This document shows positions 53,904-64,000 of a stretch of 64,000 nucleotides of DNA, in pieces; positions within the stretch are counted from its first letter, which is position 1; each line of letters starts with the position of its first letter. Made by a program: the position numbers and the translations under genes. The stretch is from Tanypteryx hageni (taxonomy: Eukaryota > Arthropoda > Insecta > Odonata > Petaluridae). The notes under the pieces were generated by a model. It made no database searches, was not told the origin of the DNA, and saw only the letters and a program-made list of their open reading frames with translations. The stretch is from the NCBI GenBank assembly GCA_028673005.1, contig CM054113.1:44396834-44460833 (forward strand). Direction: 5' to 3'.

Positions 53904-56900
53904 TGCATCAAAGAACAATATGAACGATACAATAACACCTGCATATTAGAAAGTGAAAATTCAAAATTGATATGTTAATATAGCAGGTTAAAAAATAATA
54001 ATGAATAAATAAACGAGAAAAATATTTAAGATAAAATGACAATGAATGAATAAGAGACCTATTTATCAATGGGAAAAAATAAACAATATATAATACATAA
54101 TAAATGTACACTCAAGGAGGAGAGGAGAAGGAGAGGAGGAGAAGGAAGAAGGGAGAGGAGGGAGGAGATGGAAGAAAGGGGGAAGCAAAGGAAGTGAAGA
54201 TAAATTGGAGCGCGCAAAGGTGTCCCGTCCGACAAAGGGGATGTTGCAGCCTCTGTGCGAAGGGCGCCTTGGTGCGGGGGGAGGGGAGAGCAGACAAACG
54301 ATCTATTAATAACCTCGCCTTCCTCCTTCATTGCCACATAAGAGCCGGTCCGGGAGACGTCCGATTTCGATGCAAGTGACGGATCTAATCCTGAGCGATG
54401 TGCAGACGGGATCGCAACTTTAAACGGCGAAGATTGATTATTTGCCGGGTGCTAGTCGTATGTAGAGCGCGACCCAGATCAACACCTGAAATTAATGTAT
54501 GACGCCTCGGGACAAAGGGGTAGGTTACTAAACCTCTGCGTCGTCGACGCCTTAGCGATAACGACGAAGTTTCATGACCAGAGGTTTGTGGATTTGGGGG
54601 GAAATGGGTAGCAAAATTGGAGGCCGGCAGCAGCAAATAATCAGTTCAAATCCGGGAAATCTTAAAAAGAAGATTAGGTCAGCGCCCTCCTAAGGAGTTT
54701 TCAACGACTGCCACGCTCGAAGCAACTGTAACTGTCGCGAGACTTTTCGCACCCTACTTCCTCTGACACCACGGCGAACGAAATTGCAGCAATAACTGGC
54801 AACGATGTTCCTATGCCTTTTGTGTTTGCAAAATACGCACTTAAATCTGTGGGACCTGGCTTTTACGAGATCGGCGATCGCGATGGTTGAATCGGAAAAA
54901 TGGCCAATTTGGAAAATGAAAATTTCAGCCGTAATGGTATGGTTTCATCAATGTCGTCGCGAATTATCAATTTATTATTATCGCCTTCATAGTTTTGGTA
55001 TATAGAAAACTATGCTGAGAGAATGACACAATTTATTTTCCCAGTAACGACTTTAGGAAGCATTTAGATCTTTCGGTATCAATGACACAAAGCAACACAC
55101 TCACTAAATTGATGTTTATAAATTGGGAATTTGATATGCAATATTTGCCAAAAAAATACGTGAAAGAAAGTTTCACGCATTACAAGGTTTTCTGTAATAC
55201 CTGGTATCACAAACTGTTTTGTAATTCCAAAAGAGATGGCCAGCTGTGTAAGTGTTAAAGTCATTGCATGTATTTTAGTTGATATCAAGAGATGGAAGAA
55301 AATTAAGAATGAGAAATTATGTTTATTCATTGGGAACTACATTTAGGTGGGCAAATGCTAGAGGAAACTAGAAGTATCTGTGGAAGAACTTGATTTTGCC
55401 GGTTGTGTACGTTTAGTGAGTAAGGTAGCTTTTCATGCATATGATCATGGATAAAATGTTTGATAGCAGAAGCAGACACAGTCTATAAAAGTCAGAGGCA
55501 GTCATAGTGCAATTCAGTCATTTGGCTAAAAGTTGGGGGATGGTTGTTATCACACATTCAATGTTATTTATTTGATCCGCCAAAGATTAGCTTTAATAGG
55601 ATTTAGGTACCTACAATAAATATTTTTATTATAAAATAATTTTGTAAGTTTTATGGTAAACTGAATCAATAGCTCTGTTTTCTGTAAAACAAATTACATT
55701 GAAAACAAGTGAAAACTGGTATTTGGATCTAATCTGTAAAAAAGGACTCTATTTAAAATATGATTATAACAATGCAGTGTAATTTTTCTAAAATGTTTCT
55801 AATTATTATTATCATAGAGAGTTCCAGATATCTTGTGTAGCTATAGAAAATGACGTATGTGAAAAGTTGAGCATCGATAAATTAATCGACAAGTTTTCCA
55901 GCATGAAAGCATGAAAAATTAAACTTTGTTCATTGTTGTAAATAAATAAGGATATTCTCGTTCTATGAGGCTTAGTTATAATAGTACACAATTTCAAATG
56001 TACAAATATTGTTGTTGTGATAGGAAAATATTTGATTATAAGTTTAGCAGTGCTTATGTGAATTTATTTTTTACAGTTGTGTGATGATTTTGGAGCATAC
56101 CACTGCAGTATTATAAAACTTGATATTTATAAATATTATTTGGACCGTAATTTTAAAATATGGTAATATGTTGTGCAGTGCTTTAGCTAGAGTTTGAAAG
56201 TTAATATTAATTATACATAATATTAGAGTATTGTATTTGTTGTATTGTGTAATATCTTAGATTTAATTTGATACTATGTAATATAATATAGGATTGTACT
56301 AGAAAGAGGGTGAGAGCTTGTTAATAATAATAAGCTGACTCAGTGAAAAAAGGAAATTCTATGAAATATTTATTAATCGCTCATGTTCTGCGGCCGCCCA
56401 AATATAAATAAAACCACTAAATGAAACCGGTTTCACTGTCCTTATATTTTCTATTGAACATTTTGTTTTTCTGTATATATGCAAGACTTATGTTTGCCAA
56501 ATAATACATGAAAATAAAAATAATGTATTTAAAAATGATAATAAATGTTTTCATTCCTTAAACTTTTTATTAAGTTATTTATCTACTCTAATTTGATTAT
56601 AAAATCAAATATAAATTAAAGCATATACATTAATTTCATTGCGTTGGAAAATTAATTTATTCTCATCTTAGGAAAACTGAGGAGGGGGCGCTTTCAAATG
56701 ATTTTGCATCTGGGCGCCTGTATACCTAGAGCCGGCCCTGTTTGTATACTACATACAAAGTCATGTTGGAGATTGAAGGCGTATAGGACGCCCCCGGCAT
56801 CTGCCTACACCAATGTCACCCTCCACGCCAGCGGAGATTGGGTTCTCGAAGCAAAGCAAATGCTTAAAACTACGTTTGTATAAAAACACTATAAAACACA

Positions 56901-57036
56901 ATTTAAAACTATTGAAAAATTCAAAAGTAATTGCTGGAAGTCACAATTTAAAGCAAAGCACGAAAAATCACATTTTAAAGCTGAACATCAACATTTAAAA
57001 GTAAAATGAACTGGAAGAATTCTAAATCACAATTCA
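53904..57036. other. Intergenic stretch with a GGA-rich tract and possible hAT terminus
   Basis: 54105-54185 is a nearly pure purine GGA/GAA tract that creates opposite-strand frames of no meaning. 54200-54900 is less AT-rich, without recognisable coding. Ending at 56740, GAGCCGGCCCTG read inversely gives CAGGGCCGGCTCTAGG, a common hAT terminus, but I could not find its partner end or a duplication. No gene was recognised. Confidence 0.35.
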
Positions 57037-57260
57037 AATATGTCCGTGAAGTTATATATGATATGCCATACAAATATGTCTGTGAAGTTATACACGATAT
57101 GCCATATACGATATATCGATAGTCGGAGTGACCAACAAAGAAGTTGAAACGTGTCTAAAGTTTTTTTATTGCAAATTATGGAGTACATATGCCATTAAGA
57201 TGTTTAAAAACATTTAGGTAATTTGAAAAACATCTTATTTTATAACTTCACGGACATGAT
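57037..57260. repeat. Small inverted-repeat element with a 36-bp tandem duplication at one end
   Basis: ATGTCCGTGAAGTTATA at 57040 is repeated in tandem (36-bp spacing, ATGTCTGTGAAGTTATA at 57076) and inverted at 57239-57256 (TTATAACTTCACGGACAT). This looks like a MITE with a duplicated left terminus. Confidence 0.55.
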
Positions 57261-58439
57261 TAAAACCGTTTGTTGTAGTTTAGATATATGTTGTACAAAA
57301 TACGTTTTAAGCTTCTACCTTTTTATTGTGTTTAATTTGTTCATTTTCAGTATGTTTTGTGTAAATTTTAACATAACATCATAATAGTAATATGTGAACT
57401 GGGTTTATTTTCAGGTAGCGATTAAAAGGAAGATAACTTCCAATAAAACGCCATCACGTCAAATGATTGGTAGAAATGTTTACAATTCTTTAAATATATA
57501 GGCAGCAAAATTATTTAGGAAAAATGAAAGAGTATTCAAGTATTCTAGTGAATGATTTACCTATACTACTAGTTAAAATTTTCCTTTAGAGATTACTCGT
57601 GGTGATTATATTAAAGCGGCACTGAGCTTGAATGAATTTGAGCCTTTCGTTGAAATAGGTTTGCTACGTAGTGAAGTCATTGTTGTAAATTTTCTTAGTT
57701 CACCATTCTAAATTCATAATTTTCCTGAAAACGTAATTTGAAGAAAGAAGTGACATCTAAATAGAGCAATATCAATTTAAATGAAACTATAGTTGAGAGT
57801 TTTGTTTCACGATCCAATACATAATATTTTATGTAATTAACTGCATGAAAACATCCAACTTTGCATGCATAACAAATATTTTAGTGAAAGTATCCAAATT
57901 TACCAAAGTCGCAAAATGTTATTCTAATCGGTAAGTAATTAAATGTTGGTACAGTAAAGTTAACTAGATATTCAACGAAAAGGTATGTTTTATAATAAGT
58001 AATAATGTCACCAACCGACGTGGATTTTGTATAACTTCCTGTACACATAGGTGAATGTGTATATATAATGCTGGGTTTTGATAATTAGTTGTAGAGTAAT
58101 TGATAAAAATTCAGAGAATGCATTCATAAATTTTCGGCGAAATGAAAATGTAACCTCGGGACCACTGCCACAAACTTGGAACTGATCAATTATAGGGAGA
58201 AAGTAATCCAATGCTGCTTGTTTTTCAATAATTACTTTGTTGATACCCCTGAAAAGATAGCTTTAGACATCAAGCATAAAAAATAGGCAACTGTTTCGGC
58301 AGTTACTTGGTAGAAATACATAGTTAAGAAATAAAAATAATAGTAAATTCCTATAATACTTATATTGTACTTAATAAAAGTATTGTAGGAATTTACTGTT
58401 GTTTTTATTTCTGAATTAATCAATATGGCTAGTACCATA
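57261..58439. other. AT-rich stretch, nothing recognised
   Basis: No frames or repeats I could identify. Confidence 0.4.
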
Positions 58440-59290
58440 GCCCCATCAGAAATGCATTCGCAATCCTATTTATTTCCAGTTACTCCACATGAAATCATTG
58501 AAATAGGTCATCACTAACATCATCTTCAGAATTGGAAGATATTCCTTACAAGTTAATTAAATGTACTCTTCCCTTTATTATTGGCCCATTAATTTATATA
58601 TAATTTGTCTCTGCTAGAAGGCATCTTCACAAAGCATTTCAAGCTTAGCAATGTCAAGCCTCTGTTCAAAAAAGGAAATTTTCATTAAGTTGGAAACTGC
58701 AGGCCAATTAGCTTGCTTTCTGGATTCTCAGAAGTGTTTAAAAGAGTAATGCATAACTAAAAAAATTGTAGATAACTCGGTTCTTAACAATCAAGAACAT
58801 GGTTTTAGGAAAAATAGATATACATCAATTGTGCTTTATGAATTTGTAACGAATACATTAAATGCAATTGATAGCAAGCATTTGGCAACCGGAGTATATT
58901 TAGATCGTACAAATTGTTTTGATATTGTAAACCATGACATTCTACAGCACAAGTTAGTTAAATATGATATCACGAGTAATGCAATCAAATCATTACTTTT
59001 TTACCTTATTGGTGGAGGTTTCCTTTTTTGATATTGTAAAAATATTGAAACAAAATTTAAGTTATGACATTCCACAGGAATCGTTTTTAACCTCTTTACT
59101 GTATCTTCTATATGTATATAGTGAATTATCCTTTATCAAAAATGTTACCATTTTAGAATTAAGGTTGAACAATCGTTCAAGTGGTCTTCACATATAGAAT
59201 TTCTATTGTCTAAATTAGTGAGCAAGGTGATTTTTCAACTTAGATACTTGAGATCCAGTACTGGTACTACATACAATATCGCTTGCATTA
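58440..59290 (+). pseudogene. Degenerate LINE reverse transcriptase
   Basis: Frames in sequence read FKLSNVKPLFKKG, NCRPISLLSGFSEVFKRVM (YRPIS-type block, about 58700), EFVTNTLNAIDSKHLATGVY and LDRTNCFDIVNHDILQHKL (the FD catalytic block, 58901-58950). Next come SYDIPQESFLTSLLYLLYV (the PQGS block, damaged) and then the segment FKWSSHIEFLLSKLVSKVIF (about 59178-59235). The YADD block is deleted. Many stops. This family also provides the copy at 62030-63100. Confidence 0.75.
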
Positions 59291-59984
59291 TAAATTTATA
59301 ACGCATTATTTGCATTGGTAATATTCAAGGAATATTGTTAAATAAAGGAATAAATTAATTACTAAATTTACATCTCCATAAAGAAAGATGATACTGAGGT
59401 TTAAAATGTTTTGGTAGGAATGAATGTCAGTATCCCCATCATATGAGTGCAACATGATCAAATACTGCCGGAAAATAACTTTTCATTTACGCCATAATCC
59501 TCAGAATATATCTATGGGGTAAATCGAGCATTGCCTGTATTTCGAAGAATTCCAAATATGTTGCATAATAATAAATATTTTAAGAAACTGAGAGAAATAT
59601 TTAGACTTGACAAAAAAAAACTCCAACCATATCCTTCTGATGTCGGATATAGCCACAAAGCTCCAACAATTAAGGAAATAAAAAAGACCGTTACTAAGAC
59701 AGAACTAAGCATCAATAGTTAACAATAGTTGTGGGTAGGTGGCGTGGTGGTGGCAGATAAAAATATAATTTTTATGATATCTCCTAAATAATGAATAATA
59801 TGAGAAAATGCTTTAAACGAAGGTTGTAGAAGTTTAAATTTCTACAAGTTTTTATTCCAGTGCATTTTTACATATATCTAATATTAAAGCAAATATTTCA
59901 AAATATCGGATAAGTGACAAGAGTAAACGCCCACTTTCGTGTTACCGATCTTTACCAAAAACTAATGTTTTATTGTGACTGTCA
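59291..59984. other. LINE-related 3' scraps and an unrecognised short frame
   Basis: CCCCATCATATGAGTGCAAC at about 59434 recurs at about 62921 within the second LINE, so LINE sequence extends here in pieces. A 63-codon plus frame (59531-59722) with VFRRIPNMLHNNKYFKKLRE is not recognised. Confidence 0.35.
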
Positions 59985-60180
59985 CAAAAATATAAAATAT
60001 AAAATTTTGTGTAGACCTGATTAATAGTTTATGTGTTAGAGCACCCACGATAAAACTCACATAGACATACCCAGACCATCTAGAAAATGGTCAAAACCTG
60101 TTCAGGGAAACACAAAATCGATTTTTTTTAAAAACAATACTTTCTCCTATACGTATAGAGAAGGTAATAAAGAAAAAGTT
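59985..60180 (-). repeat. Unnamed interspersed repeat, copy 1 (inverted relative to 63255-63480)
   Basis: Read on the minus strand: a hairpin near TACCTTCTCTATACG, then CCTGAACAGGTTTTGACC, ATGTCTATGTGAGTTTTATC and GTGCTCTAACACATAAACT in order. The copy at 63255-63480 has the same blocks in plus orientation. Confidence 0.65.
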
Positions 60181-62029
60181 TGTTGTGGAAAATTGTCTCC
60201 CTCTGGCATATGCCAGTCATGGTGTGTTGTCTTCCAATTTGTCTCACGATGAATTTGTCATGCAATGTATTTACACGAGATGAATATTGTTTGTGCAATA
60301 AGTTGATGCGCTACTAACTGGCTGCAGCAAGTTGTTGTAGAACCATAGAAAATTCATTATTCATTTATTCATTTTATCAATGTTTTTCAAACAAATGTAA
60401 CATAAGTTAAAATGACTGTATCTACTGAAATTATTCACTGCAAACATATGATGCAGATTTTAATTAATACAGTATTGATATTTAAAAATACATTTCAATC
60501 ATTGTTTTAGTCTCAAATAAAAATTTGTAATAAACCATTTCAATGAATAAACTAACTAGCATACCTATACTGAATACGTGTTTTTGAAATACATGCCAAA
60601 TGCATTCACTGAGAAATATCTATCAAAAACATTTAGTTGTACTTAAAATATATTGATTTAGAAAGATCATAAATTTTTTTTTCTATTTTGACTGTGCTAA
60701 ACGGGGGTCATCTTGTGCTTAGGTAAATATTGTAGGTCATCTTCATTGTTTAATAGGTGCACATAAGCAAAGGCTGAATAACATAATTATTTGACCATTT
60801 GATGTGGCTATTCAGCACTTATAACAAAGTACCATACTTCAGTAGTCAGTTATACAATCATTTGAAAATTTCCTGAGCTTGCTATGTTTATATAAACGAG
60901 AAGGACGCTAATGAGCCTATATTATTTTATTCATCCACAAAAAGCTAGGTTGGTAGAAATACTGATGACCAGTAATTTTTATTGCAATAATAACTTTTAT
61001 CTCCATATTTATAGCATTTCGAGTAAAATGTGCTCATACTTTCACATTGGAGTGCATGTCTGTGAATACATCTCCGCACTTGCTTAAATTGAAATTGTGA
61101 CTAACAGAAATGATGGAGAGGAGAGACTTGGAAGGTAGCTTTTTTCTGTACAGCTGCTGTTTGTTTTGAGTTGTGTTGATTTTGGAAAAATATAAAAGTT
61201 TTGATTGGGTCCCTTTTAAAGCTGTGTTTCTTCATATCACAAAAGGTGTAAAAGATGGCCCACTGAAAATTTGAGAGTACATTTTAACATGCTACAAAAA
61301 TTGGTTTTGTTGATGACAATTCATAAGACCTTGTACGAAAGTTTCCAAGTTCATAGGAAAATACGGCATTCTTGTTTAGCATGCATGACCTGACCATTAA
61401 TCATTCATTTTTCACATTTGTAATTAAAAAGGAGATTTTTCAAGAATAGGTTTTTTTGCACTTTTTTTAATGCTTCACCTAAAAAATTGTTTCCCCTTGG
61501 CATCCTTCTGTCTGTGAATATTCTGAAATTGAAATTGTGAAGAACCTATAAACGATATGAGAGCTAAAATATGGATGATAGATTTCTGTACTGCTGCCAT
61601 TCATTTTTCTTTTGATTTGAAATATGAGAAATAATCCATTAAATCTTTTTTAATACTCTCTCCAGGAGAGTGTGTGGCATTGATTGAGTGTTCGGTCACT
61701 GTCATGGAGTAATTTCCCCCAAATGGGCATGCATGTTAGAACTTCCAATTTTTGTGGTCATAATATTTCTCCAATAGTCATATGTTTAATGATGTTTAAA
61801 TTAATGATAACTTGTCTAGGAATAATTAATAATTAGAGACATAATGTTATAAGAAATTTATAGGCATATAATATATGACTGAAACAATGTGACATTGATT
61901 GAGCACTGTATTGGAATGGCACCAAGTGAAGTGCACTATAAGGAGGGATGCCTGTATTTAATATGTGGCTCTCACAATCTAATGATTTTTTCTATTTATT
62001 CCTAATGTGTCCTCCCCCAAGTGTTAAAC
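60181..62029. other. AT-rich stretch, nothing recognised
   Basis: No coding frames of note. AGAGTACA/TTTTGATTTGAAATATGAG-type words recur loosely around 61150-61650, but not well enough to call a repeat. Confidence 0.35.
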
Positions 62030-63100
62030 TATGGAGTACTGAATTATCCTTTATCAACAATGTTATATTTTTGGAATTATGGTTGAACAATTGTTAAAGT
62101 GGTCTTCACATATAGAATTTCTACTGTCTAAATTAGTAAGCAAGGTGATTTTTCAACTTAGATACTTGACATCCAGTACTAGCCTGGGTAGTGTCCAGTG
62201 GCGGCTCGTGTATAGGCACTGCGGAACTGCAGCATCCCCTATTTCCACTTGATATTATCGATAACATTTAATATAACGAGTCCTGTTTTCTTTATTTTTG
62301 TAGTATAATATATATTCCTTAAGCTTAATGTCAGTACTTCAGTAGCCATCCCCCAGTTTATGAAAAAGATGCGCAGCACCCCCACTAATTTTAGCTACGA
62401 GCCGCCACTGGTAGTGTCTCTATTATTGTAATTTCCTCGCTGCACTTTCTTATGGTGTTATTTCCTGGGGTGATACCAGTAAGAGACAGCAAATATTCAG
62501 AGCACAAAAAAGGCTATTAGGGCCATTGCAAATTTATCCTCTAGAAAATCTTGTAGAAGTAATTTTCAATCTCTATAGACAATGCCACTTCCTGCTCTGT
62601 ATGTGTTTCAGGTAATTCTCTTTACAAGGAAAATATTAATTGATTTGAATTAAACTGTGATGTTCATCAACACAACACCCGATCACAGCAGGATATACAT
62701 ATACACCCAAGAGCAAGGAAACTAAGTAGTGAAGAACCATGCCATAAATGTGTTACGATATTTAACTAACTTCCATCAGAGGTAAAGAAAGCCCATTCTA
62801 ATGAACCATTTAAATAGAAACTAAAATGGCCACTTGTAGAAAAACCCCTATACTGCGTGGAGGAGTTTCTTACCCACTGCGAAAGCAAATAACTTGTCTA
62901 TAGGTTAGCTATTATGAATCCCCATCATATGAGTGCAACATGTTCAAAGTGTGATATTATGGAAATATTGTGTATTGGGGGATTTTAAATCACAACTTTT
63001 TAATACCCACTTTATTGTATGCATGATTATCCTTATGTCTTTTTCTTGATGAAGCTATGGAATGTATGAAATTGCCTAGGGCTAATAAATTATTATTATC
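62030..63100 (+). mobile_element. LINE C-terminus and 3' end, same family as 58440-59290
   Basis: 62040-62180 repeats 59110-59260 almost base for base. Beyond the inserted MITE (62196-62410) the frames read LSYGVISWGDTSKRQQIFRA and QKRLLGPL, then CDVHQHNTRSQQDIHIHPRA and LPSEVKKAHSNEPFK. These are the standard LINE ORF2 C-terminal blocks. The 3' end is near GGCTAATAAATTATTATT at about 63100. Stops are present throughout. Confidence 0.78.
62196..62410. mobile_element. hAT-type MITE with perfect 8-bp target duplication, inside the LINE
   Basis: Starts CAGTGGCGGCTCGTG and ends CTACGAGCCGCCACTG, with matching inverted termini of about 14 bases. Flanked on both sides by GTAGTGTC (62188-62195 and 62411-62418). 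Non-coding. It splits the LINE open frame. Confidence 0.92.
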
Positions 63101-63254
63101 CGAAATAATTGATGCAAGTTGGTATTTGGATTACTGGATATGAACATGAAAAATTAGTTTTTGTTTATCACAATGTGTATTTATTTTAACAGCATGGAGG
63201 TGGATGGTACATGTTAAATGTACTGTGAGCATGCATATTATTACAACTTATGGA

Positions 63255-63480
63255 AAGTACTGCAGTTTTTACTTTCTCCATATACGAAATATAGAGAAAG
63301 TATTGTTTACTTGAAAAAAATGAAATTCGAGATTTTAACAGAAATGCATGTATTAAGGTCCCCTGAACATGTTTAGACTATTTTCTCGATTGTCTGTCTC
63401 TATGTGATAGGATTTTGTAGGCACTCTAACTCATAAACTTACACTCGTATCAATATCAAATTTTATATTTAGAAAGACTA
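63255..63480 (+). repeat. Unnamed interspersed repeat, copy 2
   Basis: Begins with the palindrome TACTTTCTCCATATACGAAA...ATAGAGAAAGTA. It continues CCTGAACATGTTTAGAC, TGTCTCTATGTGATAGGATT and GGCACTCTAACTCATAAACT, matching copy 1 at 59985-60180 in the opposite orientation. Confidence 0.68.
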
Positions 63481-64000
63481 CTATATAATGAAGAGCTGAT
63501 TAGATGTTGGCAACCGTTGCTCAACAGGAAGTGGATATTTACTCTAGTCATGTTCTTGTTTTAGGTAAATAACTCTTTTAAACCTTTATAAATGTAAATG
63601 TATTTTATTATAAACTTCATAGATAATATTATTCTCTGTAACTTTTGTTTGAGATATTTTTTTGTGGAACGCATTGTTAAGGAGAAATTCCATTAATATA
63701 ATATTTGATGAACGTAAAAAGGTACTGGTATAAAAGTCGTAGGAAATTCAATTTTATTTTATTTTAATCATATTCTCTTGTAATTAGATATACACATTAT
63801 TCATATATTTTACACACTATGCATTATAATACAATTTTCAGATGTTACATTATTATTTAAATGTCTTTGATAAAGAAAACTTTTTATAATGTCTGAAAAA
63901 TCACATTCTCTGGCTAAATCTCATTCTGTGCATAACAGGGCCCAAGAATTTAAGTGCTCTTCACACATGGTAGATCTCAAATCATTTAAAACGATTTTTA
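63481..64000. other. AT-rich right edge, nothing recognised
   Basis: No frames, repeats or terminal motifs seen. Confidence 0.4.

Noticed and set aside
56690..56745. A complete hAT element ending in GAGCCGGCCCTG
   Set aside because: Only one terminus could be found. No partner end and no 8-bp duplication were seen.

Overview
The window looks like nuclear DNA of an arthropod, or at least an invertebrate metazoan. It is AT-rich, full of dinucleotide microsatellites, and has spliced genes with GT..AG introns. Nearly all recognisable protein sequence is decayed transposon (several LINEs, hAT, Transib, PIF/Harbinger, pogo/Tigger, piggyBac, Helitron) plus a tRNA-derived SINE. I could not identify the species. 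No tRNA or rRNA gene, operon or CRISPR array is present. One host gene is convincing: a minus-strand gene whose long acidic first coding exon (7242-8033) splices in phase 0 to 4295-4465, so that a PDZ domain is split across a 2.8 kb intron. A possible further coiled-coil exon lies at 2691-2806.

Layout. 1-1.6 kb: dead LINE reverse transcriptase. 2.7-8.0 kb: the PDZ gene, with two MITEs in its intron. 9.2-11.2 kb: two hAT MITEs with TTCTAGA-type target duplications; the first carries a nested 1 kb fold-back element. 13.2-13.9 kb: PIF/Harbinger remnant broken by a hAT MITE. 16.4-18.8 kb: inverted repeats, one built around AT microsatellites. 20.2-21.2 kb: pogo-like remnant. 25.6-27.0 kb: Helitron remnant, again broken by a hAT MITE. 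27.4-29.8 kb: degenerate tandem arrays.

The centre (29.8-46.8 kb) is the remarkable part. A full-length but dead Transib element (29793-33991) has ends resembling the RAG heptamer and a perfect 5-bp target duplication. Inside its transposase gene, at 32778, begins a giant near-perfect palindrome. The left arm is 32778-38734 and the right arm 40786-46703, about 5.9 kb each. The only differences I saw are one base and the length of an AT tract. The spacer is a transposon carrying a hAT-like transposase gene, and its terminal repeats form the innermost part of the arms. A fragment of the same transposon's other end sits exactly at the outer right breakpoint. The left copy appears to be the source and the right copy a derived inverted duplication.

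47.4-50.3 kb: a minisatellite interrupted by a deleted hAT element, then a deleted pogo/Tigger element containing a LINE tail, then another minisatellite. 49.4-53.9 kb: four LINE 3' ends, all on the minus strand. 58.4-63.1 kb: two related LINE remnants, one broken by a hAT MITE with a perfect 8-bp duplication, bracketed by an inverted pair of an unnamed repeat family. Overall, this is one host gene beside an intergenic region shaped by nested insertions and one large inverted duplication.
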